NCBI GenBank assembly: GCA_002499085.1
Contig: DAKD01000024.1
Location: forward strand, 1 to 17,144
DNA length: 17,144 nucleotides
Reading direction: 5' to 3'
Source: Methanomassiliicoccales archaeon UBA280
GTDB taxonomy: Archaea > Thermoplasmatota > Thermoplasmata > SG8-5
The notes under the pieces are model-generated. The model saw only the letters and a program-made list of their open reading frames with translations. It was not told the DNA's origin and searched no databases. Of this stretch, positions 11,594 to 17,144 are shown piece by piece (the stretch's first letter is position 1; the number at the start of each line of letters is the position of its first letter). Position numbers and translations under genes: made by a program.

Positions 11594-13012
11594 ATGTCAC
11601 GCATTATCGCTGCCGGATTCTTCACGGCCCTGCTCATAGTCTCCGCGGGAATGGGCGGATACTCGGCCGTCACGGCGCCGGAGCTTGGAGGCTTCACAGA
11701 CCTGGCCCTTGCCCCGCCCGGGGATTCCGCGCCCGAGCCTCTCGGGCCGGTGCCGGATGCGGCCGGCAGCATACAGTCCACGCCAGGAATATCCGCCATG
11801 ATATACATCGGCGGGATATACGCGCAATACGGCGGCTCGGTGCGGCTCAATGTCACGAACAACGACACCAGGCCGATATTCCTCGAGGAGGCAGGTCTCA
11901 CATGGACAGGCTCCGGGGACATGTACACGATTCAGGTTCACGAGGAGATACAGCCGGGCGAAACATATGAGATACCGGCGATGGCCATCGGCGGTCCAGC
12001 CCTTGCGGGGACCCACGAGTACCGGCTGAGCATGAAGATGCTGCAGAGGAGGAATGACCAATGGCTCAGGGTCATCGGACCGTCGGATGACTGGGTGATG
12101 TTCGCCCCCCACAACATGGACGTCCTCGGGCTGTCCGAAGAAGGTTGGAACGGTGTCTCTCTCAACCCCAGGGCGTATTACACAAGGGTGAACGACATCG
12201 TGGATTTCGGGACCGGCCCCGTGGCCAATGCCACGGCCAACGCGACCGCAGGAATGGGAGAGGGCTTCACTGTCGCCAAAGCCTGCGCGATATTCGACTG
12301 GCTGGACAGCAACCTGGACTACAGGGAGGATCCGGGCGGCGGGGATGCATGGTACTCCCCGGACGAGACGCTGTCTTCCGGCGCAGGGGACTGCGAGGAC
12401 TACGCCATGCTGCTTGCCGCGATGACCGACTTTGCAGGCGGTTACGCCAGGATATATCTCACAACTGACCATGCCTTCGCCGCCGTGTATGCGGGCAACA
12501 CCACCTCCGACCTTGAGAACGCGACAGAAGCCATACGCGCATATTACGGGACAGACGTTCCTGTTCATTCCTTCCCGGATGAGAAAGGCCACTGGGTCAT
12601 AGCCGACCCTCTGGGCTCGTTCCACCTCGGGGGCCCGGCAGTGGGAATGGCACCCACCGAACAGCACAACGGGACATGGAACTTCACCTTCGAGGAGTCT
12701 GACGACCTGTTCGCGATCGACGTGATCGGGGAGGACGTGAGCCGCGGGCTATGGCTGGACGTCAACTTCTGGATGGGCATGATGCTGGTGTTCGGGTTCC
12801 TGGGCTTCGGCTTCATGCTGTCGGCAAGGTCCGAGGTCAGGGCCAACAAGGTACTGTGCCACATCTGCGCCCGGGAGATCGCGGAAGACCCGTACGTCTG
12901 CCCGACCTGCAAGACCACGTATCACAGGCCGTGCATATTCGAGAAGGGATGGTGCATGACATGCGGCAAGCCGGCGGCGTATCCCCCGCCTCCCGGTAAT
13001 CTCAAGCCATAA
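11594..13012 (+). CDS. membrane-anchored transglutaminase-like protein with RING-like zinc domain
   Basis: A 472-aa protein, in order: a signal peptide or anchor (residues 1-25); an extracytoplasmic beta-rich region with VRLNVTNNDTRPIF (83-96); a transglutaminase-like cysteine protease/transferase core with C267 in GAGDCEDYA, H293 in TDHAFAAVY and D338 in WVIADPLG, the expected Cys-His-Asp triad; a membrane segment (about 392-410); and a C-terminal cluster C422xxC425, C436xxC439, H444, C447, C454xxC457. The last part, with VCPTCKTTYHRPC, resembles prokaryotic RING-type zinc fingers and should lie in the cytoplasm if the N-terminal half is outside. Several NxT/S sites suit surface N-glycosylation. 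Substrate unknown. It ends in a strong terminator. Confidence 0.82.
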   Translation: MSRIIAAGFFTALLIVSAGMGGYSAVTAPELGGFTDLALAPPGDSAPEPLGPVPDAAGSIQSTPGISAMIYIGGIYAQYGGSVRLNVTNNDTRPIFLEEAGLTWTGSGDMYTIQVHEEIQPGETYEIPAMAIGGPALAGTHEYRLSMKMLQRRNDQWLRVIGPSDDWVMFAPHNMDVLGLSEEGWNGVSLNPRAYYTRVNDIVDFGTGPVANATANATAGMGEGFTVAKACAIFDWLDSNLDYREDPGGGDAWYSPDETLSSGAGDCEDYAMLLAAMTDFAGGYARIYLTTDHAFAAVYAGNTTSDLENATEAIRAYYGTDVPVHSFPDEKGHWVIADPLGSFHLGGPAVGMAPTEQHNGTWNFTFEESDDLFAIDVIGEDVSRGLWLDVNFWMGMMLVFGFLGFGFMLSARSEVRANKVLCHICAREIAEDPYVCPTCKTTYHRPCIFEKGWCMTCGKPAAYPPPPGNLKP

Positions 13013-13037
13013 GCTTTTGGAGATTACCGAATTTTTT
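12994..13037 (+). terminator. intrinsic-type terminator of the transglutaminase-like gene
   Basis: CGGTAATCTC (12994-13003) pairs perfectly over 10 bp with GAGATTACCG (13020-13029), followed by AATTTTTTG. The loop contains the TAA stop at 13010-13012, so the hairpin uses the last codons of the gene. Confidence 0.75.
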
Positions 13038-13089
13038 GATTGTGTTTTCATTATCCATTAACAATCATGGCGAACACTTCAATCTCCAT

Positions 13090-13109
13090 CCGAAGCCTTC
13101 GGCATTCGG
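13090..13109 (+). repeat. bulged-A hairpin, copy 3
   Basis: Arm CCGAA+GCC (13090-13097), loop TTC, arm GGC, unpaired A13104, then TTCGG (13105-13109). It has the same layout as copies 1 and 2, but the outer stem has changed from CCCAA/TTGGG to CCGAA/TTCGG with pairing kept. Confidence 0.7.
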
Positions 13110-13122
13110 TTTTGGCCGGTAT

Positions 13123-13142
13123 CCGAAGTCTACGACATTCGG
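13123..13142 (+). repeat. bulged-A hairpin, copy 4
   Basis: Arm CCGAA+GTC (13123-13130), loop TAC, arm GAC, unpaired A13137, then TTCGG (13138-13142). It lies 33 nt from copy 3 and differs by a compensated pair in the inner stem. Both lie in the 382-nt convergent spacer 13013-13394, where I find no coding sequence. Confidence 0.7.
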
Positions 13143-13303
13143 AACGATTCAGTTTCCGTGTTCACCTCTCGCCATCACATCGCCAGCAATTCATGGCCCT
13201 GATTTAGCCAACAGAATGGGTGCCGGGCCATCGCGCAATTTCCAATTGCATTTGCCGGGAACCAATTCCGCTTTTTCGGTCAATAATCTATGTTGAAGCT
13301 GAC

Positions 13304-13377
13304 CTGGATTGCAGAATCTGACCAAATCCAGTCCAGGGTGCACGTGCCAGTTGATTCGGTCTGGACCGTGGATTGGT
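13304..13377. repeat. overlapping inverted repeats, possible terminator of the minus-strand operon
   Basis: AATCCAG (13325-13331) can pair with CTGGATT (13304-13310). Alternatively ACCAAATCC (13321-13329) pairs with GGATTGGT (13370-13377), with one bulged A, supported by TCCAG (13332-13336) with CTGGA (13361-13365). The second form lies 18 nt past the stop of the minus-strand operon and may end it. Confidence 0.4.
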
Positions 13378-13394
13378 AAAGGCCCTCCTCCGAC

Positions 13395-14099
13395 TCAGGA
13401 AGGAATCTCCTTCCTCGCCCTGGACCTCCAATAGTTCAGCACCAGGTATATCAGTATCCCCAGGGTCAGGAATATGCTCAGCGCCTTCCAGCCCATGTTG
13501 CCGAAGATATCGATCAGGAACTCCTGGCCTATGGTGAACGATGCGACAGATAACGCGGTCGCCCCGATCGCCGAGCCTATCCACACTGCGAGCCATATCC
13601 TGGCCTTCCTCATGCCTGCCAGCAGGCCGATGAGCGTGGATGCGGCGCCGTTCGTGCCCTGGAACGGCAGCGCGTCGTACGTGATGAGGCCGGCGAACAT
13701 GCCTATGCGCCTCAGTTTGCTCCTGCGCAGCTTGGCCCTGCCGAACCTCTCTATGCCGTCTATCCATCTGCCGAGCCTCGGGACCATCTTGAGCAGGTCC
13801 AGGTTCCAGAGCAGGAAGATGGAGCACATCACGTCCACGAAGACAACGGTCGCGACCATCATGAATATGTCCGGGCCCACGAAGCCTGCCCCGTGCAGGT
13901 CCAGCAGGGCTATCGTGGTCAGGGGGATGAGCACCTCCCTCCCGAACGGCGATATGAAGTAGCTCAGGAGGAATATGCCGATGATTTTGAAAAGCTCCGG
14001 GGGCATGAGCCAGTACATCATGAGAATGTATGCGATGCTGACTGCTATGGGCAGGAAGAAAAGTGTCAGCCTTCTTCCCAGGCTTTTCCCCCTGGGCAC
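13395..14099 (-). CDS. COG2426-type membrane protein (putative small multidrug export family)
   Basis: A 234-aa protein with about five to six membrane segments, a basic cytoplasmic loop (GRAKLRRSKLRRIG) and LPFQGTNGAASTLIGLLAGM, similar to the Gly-rich motif of the COG2426 / small multidrug export family. That family name rests on weak evidence, so transport function is not established. The start is a GTG 4 nt after the stop of the pyrophosphatase gene, with GGGGGAGTGA upstream, so it is the last gene of the five-gene operon. The N-terminus is basic, followed by a hydrophobic helix from about residue 10. Confidence 0.65.
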   Translation of the reverse strand: MPRGKSLGRRLTLFFLPIAVSIAYILMMYWLMPPELFKIIGIFLLSYFISPFGREVLIPLTTIALLDLHGAGFVGPDIFMMVATVVFVDVMCSIFLLWNLDLLKMVPRLGRWIDGIERFGRAKLRRSKLRRIGMFAGLITYDALPFQGTNGAASTLIGLLAGMRKARIWLAVWIGSAIGATALSVASFTIGQEFLIDIFGNMGWKALSIFLTLGILIYLVLNYWRSRARKEIPS

Positions 14100-14103
14100 G
14101 GGC

Positions 14104-14658
14104 TCACTCCCCCGATAGGGTTTGGGCCAGCAGCGTGAATGCCTTTCCCCGGTGTGAGAGTTTGTTCTTGGTGCCGAGGTCGAGCTCGGCGAAGGTCTCC
14201 GTCTCCCCTTCCGGTCTGAATACTGGGTCGAAGCCGAAACCTCCCGAGCCGCGCATCTCCCCGATGATAATGCCCCTGGACACGCCGGACCTCAGGGTGA
14301 TTCTTCCCGACGCGTCAACGAAGCCGGCGCAGCACCTGAACTCCGCCCCCCTGTCCGGGACTTTGTCCATGAGCTTCAATATTCCCGGATTGCCCAGCGT
14401 CCTGTAAACATAAGCGGAGTAGACCCCGGGGAAGCCCTTCAGCGTGTCAATGAAAAGTCCGGAATCGTCTATCATGACAGGCTGACGATGCCTCTCCCAG
14501 AGCCATTTCAAACAGGCCTCCACAACCTCCTCCAGGGTGTCGGCCTGTATCTCGGGGCAGTCCCCGTCCAGCTGGATTACGTCGTGCCCCAGGCCGGCGA
14601 ACAGCGCCGAGACCTCCTTCAGCTTGCCCATGTTGCCTGTTGAAAAAAGTATCCTCAA
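14104..14658 (-). CDS. XTP/dITP pyrophosphatase (RdgB/HAM1 family)
   Basis: Hydrolyses non-canonical purine triphosphates (XTP, ITP, dITP) to monophosphates, keeping deaminated bases out of DNA and RNA. The 184-aa protein has STGNMGK (6-12), the acidic motif MIDDSGLF (62-69), GFGFDPVF (140-147) and the base-binding KLSHRGKAF (166-174), all family hallmarks at normal length. The start is a TTG at 14658, sharing TTGA with the bud32 stop; an in-frame TAG just upstream excludes any earlier start, and a later one would remove the substrate loop. It is co-transcribed with bud32. Confidence 0.95.
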   Translation of the reverse strand: MRILFSTGNMGKLKEVSALFAGLGHDVIQLDGDCPEIQADTLEEVVEACLKWLWERHRQPVMIDDSGLFIDTLKGFPGVYSAYVYRTLGNPGILKLMDKVPDRGAEFRCCAGFVDASGRITLRSGVSRGIIIGEMRGSGGFGFDPVFRPEGETETFAELDLGTKNKLSHRGKAFTLLAQTLSGE

Positions 14659-15263
14659 TGATATCTACCCCTCTGCTCAATCTCCCCGACCAGTTTCAGT
14701 ATCTGCCCGCCCTCCGGGTATTCAGACACATAGCCCTGGGCGACCGCCTCGAACAGACCGTCATGCTCCGAATGCGCGCTGGACAGCGCCTCCTTCAGCA
14801 GGTGCAGGTCCACGCCCTTCTTCTCCTGCTCAGGGCTTCTCTCCCCGAGGCCGAAATCGATGAAGCAGGGCTCCGAGCCCCTGAATATGATATTGGACGT
14901 GGTCAGGTCGCCGTGGATGATGTTGGCCCTGTGCATTTTTCCCGCGCCGGAGCCGATGGCGCCTGCCATGTGGATCCTGTCGGGCGAGTCCCGGAGAACT
15001 GTTTTCGCTGTCGGCCCCTCAATGAACTCCATGGTTATCGAGCATGAGGTTATGTCCACATCGAAGATCAGCGGCGTCGCGACGCCCGCGCTCCTGGCGA
15101 GGGCCATGAGCTGCGCCTCGGATTTGGTGCGCGAACTTCTCAGCCTGGAATCCAGCTCCCTGGCCCTGTAGGCCTTCGGTACCCGCTCCTTGACTATCAC
15201 CGGCCTGGAGTGCCAGACCCCTCTGCTGATAACTGCCTCGGCGCCGCGCGCAATGAGCGTCAT
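14655..15263 (-). CDS. bud32: Bud32, KEOPS complex kinase/ATPase
   Basis: Small atypical protein kinase of the KEOPS complex, which with Kae1 makes N6-threonylcarbamoyladenosine at tRNA position 37. The 202-aa protein lacks the extra lobes of normal kinases. Visible: K25 in VIVKERVPKAYR, E49 in KSEAQLM, EFIEGPTAK (79-87), the catalytic HGDLTTSN (117-124; D119, N124) and DFGLG (136-140) with ERSPEQEKKGVDLHLLKEAL. In several euryarchaea (e.g. Methanocaldococcus) Bud32 is fused to Kae1; here it is separate and Kae1 is not in the window. It overlaps the CBS gene upstream (ATGA) and the pyrophosphatase gene downstream (TTGA). Confidence 0.96.
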   Translation of the reverse strand: MTLIARGAEAVISRGVWHSRPVIVKERVPKAYRARELDSRLRSSRTKSEAQLMALARSAGVATPLIFDVDITSCSITMEFIEGPTAKTVLRDSPDRIHMAGAIGSGAGKMHRANIIHGDLTTSNIIFRGSEPCFIDFGLGERSPEQEKKGVDLHLLKEALSSAHSEHDGLFEAVAQGYVSEYPEGGQILKLVGEIEQRGRYH

Positions 15264-15742
15264 TTCTTCATCAGCTTCGATCTTGCCAGGCCCTTGATGA
15301 TGTCGGCCCTCGAGACTATGCCCACAAGCTTCCCGGAGTCCATGACCGGGACACGGTTGATGCCCTTCTTGCTCATGGTCTCGACGACCGCAGCCAGGTC
15401 GGTGCCCTTCTCCGCGAAGAGCACGTCCTCGTTCATTATCTCGGAGACCTTGAGGTTGGATATCTCACCGAAAGCCTCGATTGTCTCCTTGATGTCGTTC
15501 TTCTCCACGAATGCCACGCTCAGTACGGAAAGCGAGGGATACACCATCTCGATGTGCTTGCTCCGGGTCTTGAGCGCGCCGATTATGTCCTGCTCCGTCA
15601 CCATGCCGACGAGCTTTCCCTCTTCATTCACGACAGGCGCGCCGGAAATGCCGTGCTCGGCCAGCTCCCCGACGGCCTCGGAAACAGTCTGGCTGGATCT
15701 CAGGGTTATTACCTTCTTTGTCATCACTTCCTCGACTCTCAT
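15260..15742 (-). CDS. CBS-pair domain protein
   Basis: A 160-aa protein made almost only of two CBS motifs, about residues 7-55 (VMTKKVITLRSSQTVSEAV to LVGMVTEQDII) and 100-152 (EIMNEDVLFAEKGTDLAAVV to LVGIVSRADIIKGL). Such pairs bind adenosine nucleotides or S-adenosylmethionine and sense energy or methylation state. No effector domain is attached, so it may act on a partner protein. It sits 4 nt after paaK and overlaps bud32 by 4 nt. Confidence 0.92.
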   Translation of the reverse strand: MRVEEVMTKKVITLRSSQTVSEAVGELAEHGISGAPVVNEEGKLVGMVTEQDIIGALKTRSKHIEMVYPSLSVLSVAFVEKNDIKETIEAFGEISNLKVSEIMNEDVLFAEKGTDLAAVVETMSKKGINRVPVMDSGKLVGIVSRADIIKGLARSKLMKK

Positions 15743-15746
15743 GGTA

Positions 15747-17042
15747 TCACTGCTTCCTCAGGTCTATGACGCGCTTGGCTTTCCCTTCGGTCCTGGGCAG
15801 GCTGCCCGGTTCCATGAGCTCGACGTCCGCGCGCACCGTCATCACGGCGACCATCTCGTCCACCAGTTTCTTCCTGAACTTCGCGGCATTGTATTCCGGA
15901 GATTTGAAGAACTTCTCCTCGACCTCGACCTTGACATGCAGCTTGTCTAGAATGTCCCTGTCGACTATTATCTGATACTGGTCTCCGACGCCTTTCACTT
16001 TCATGAGGACTGTCTCGACCTGGCTCGGGAAGACATTGACGCCGCCGATGATGAGCATGTCGTCGCTCCTGCCTTTTATCCTCATTATCCTCGGGTGGAA
16101 ACGGCCGCACTCGCATTCCTCCCACACCACCCTGGTGAGGTCCCTGGTCCTGTAGCGCAGCAGAGGCATGGCCTCCCTGGTCAGCATCGTGAAGACCATC
16201 TCCCCGGTCGAGCCCTCGGGCAGGACTTCCCCGGTGTCAGGGTTTATCATCTCGACCAGGAACTCGTCCCCCCAGATGTGAAGGCCGTTCTGGTGCACGC
16301 ACTCGACCGCGACTCCCGGCCCGTACAGCTCGCTCATGCCGTAGACATCGTTCGCCCTGAGGCCGAAGGCATCCTGTATCCTGTGCCTGGCCTCTTCGGA
16401 CCATGGCTCGGCCCCGAACATGCCTATCCTGAACTTGAAATCCTTCTTCGGGTCATAGCCCTCCCCGGGACATGCTTCCGCGAGGTACATGGCATACGAG
16501 GGCGTTGCCGCGAGCACCGTGGAGCCCATGTCCTTCGCCATCATGAGCTGGCGCTTTGTGTTGCCCGTGGCCGTGGGGATGACCGTGCAGCCCAACGTTT
16601 CCGCGCCGTAATGGAATCCCAGGCCTCCGGTGAACAGCCCGTACCCGTAGGCGTTCTGCACTATGTCCTCGCGTGTCACGCCTGCCGCAGCATAGGTCCT
16701 GGCCATCAGCCTGGACCATGTCTTCAGGTCGTTCTCGGTGTAGGAAACGACAGTTGGTTTCCCGGTTGTCCCGGAAGACGCATGAAGACGGTTTATCCTC
16801 TCCAGGGGCACGGCCCTTATGCCGTACGGATAATGGTCCCTGAGGTCGTCCTTCTTGGTGAACGGCACCTTTGCGTAGTCCTCCAGCGTCCTGACCTTGT
16901 CCGGGTCCACGCCAGCCTCCTTCATCCGCTTCTTGTACATCGGCACGTTGTCGTGGGCGTACCTGACCATTTTCTTCAGGCGCTCAAGCTGCAGGCTCTG
17001 TAGTTTCTCCTTGCTCAGTTTCTCGATCTCTGGGTCAAACAT
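15747..17042 (-). CDS. phenylacetate--CoA ligase family (PaaK-type) adenylate-forming enzyme
   Basis: ATP-dependent acyl/aryl-CoA synthetase. Numbered from the TTG at 17045, key motifs are the P-loop-like SSGTTGKPTVV (90-100), YGMSELYGPG (235-244), RYRTRDLT (297-304), a CECGRFHPR stretch (311-319) and GRSDDMLIIGGVNVFPSQVE (325-344), ending with the catalytic-lysine region RTEGKAKRV (418-426). I prefer the ATG at 17042 (431 aa), just behind the TTG. Archaeal PaaK homologues may activate phenylacetate, indoleacetate or other aryl acids from amino-acid breakdown; no oxidoreductase partner (IorAB) is in the window, so the substrate is open. It leads the five-gene operon. Confidence 0.92.
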   Translation of the reverse strand: MFDPEIEKLSKEKLQSLQLERLKKMVRYAHDNVPMYKKRMKEAGVDPDKVRTLEDYAKVPFTKKDDLRDHYPYGIRAVPLERINRLHASSGTTGKPTVVSYTENDLKTWSRLMARTYAAAGVTREDIVQNAYGYGLFTGGLGFHYGAETLGCTVIPTATGNTKRQLMMAKDMGSTVLAATPSYAMYLAEACPGEGYDPKKDFKFRIGMFGAEPWSEEARHRIQDAFGLRANDVYGMSELYGPGVAVECVHQNGLHIWGDEFLVEMINPDTGEVLPEGSTGEMVFTMLTREAMPLLRYRTRDLTRVVWEECECGRFHPRIMRIKGRSDDMLIIGGVNVFPSQVETVLMKVKGVGDQYQIIVDRDILDKLHVKVEVEEKFFKSPEYNAAKFRKKLVDEMVAVMTVRADVELMEPGSLPRTEGKAKRVIDLRKQ

Positions 17043-17068
17043 CAAATGGCCCCCGGCTGTCCGGGAAT

Positions 17069-17077
17069 GATATTATC
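17069..17077 (-). promoter_or_regulatory. TATA-like box of the paaK operon
   Basis: The minus strand reads GATAATATC, centred about 30 nt upstream of the ATG at 17042. Predicted to drive all five operon genes. The remainder to the window end has no gene; the last eight bases CTAGGGTC echo the 7451 element. Confidence 0.5.
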
Positions 17078-17144
17078 GAGTTAAATGCTTTCGGTCAGAT
17101 GCGCTTGTCAAGAATTAAATGATATTGAGATTATTGCTAGGGTC

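Overview
The window looks like archaeal chromosome, most likely a euryarchaeon and perhaps a Thermoplasmata/Methanomassiliicoccales-type lineage (the lineage is an inference). The archaeal signs are direct: RadA recombinase, stand-alone Bud32 kinase, the archaea-specific phosphopantothenate synthetase, a tRNA-Glu with no encoded CCA, and TATA-like boxes about 25 nt upstream of start codons, often implying leaderless mRNAs. Coding regions are GC-rich with G/C-ending codons. Several genes use TTG or GTG starts.

Region 1 (1-1030) has no convincing protein gene. A tRNA-Glu(UUC) gene (249-323) sits inside an array of hairpins that reuse its acceptor-stem sequence. Two 72-nt units lead exactly into the tRNA. 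Downstream units begin with GCTCCCGTCG or a near copy; several end with a copy of the tRNA 3' end and have variable, self-complementary cores. This is the most unusual part of the window.

Region 2 (1031-4742) has a small charged ORF diverging from xseA-xseB (exonuclease VII), then a DUF1003 membrane protein and radA on the minus strand. About 335 nt of non-coding DNA upstream of radA holds two hairpins with a bulged A.

Region 3 (4743-9209) carries an M29-type aminopeptidase diverging from phosphopantothenate synthetase, AlaX (tRNA-Ala proofreading), a multi-branched inverted-repeat structure, and the iron-sulfur pair iscS-iscU, translationally coupled by an ATGA overlap.

Region 4 (9206-13012) has a Wzx/MATE-type flippase and a RimI-like acetyltransferase on the minus strand. 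On the plus strand is an exported or membrane-anchored transglutaminase-like protein with a C-terminal RING-like zinc domain, ending in a strong hairpin-plus-T-run terminator.

Region 5 (13013-17144) starts with about 380 non-coding nt holding two more bulged-A hairpins. Then comes a tight minus-strand operon, in transcription order: paaK-type CoA ligase, CBS-pair protein, bud32, XTP/dITP pyrophosphatase, and a COG2426-type membrane protein, with 4-nt overlaps or gaps. Most genes are housekeeping: DNA repair, tRNA quality control and modification, nucleotide sanitation, CoA and Fe-S biogenesis. The novelty lies in the non-coding structured repeats.
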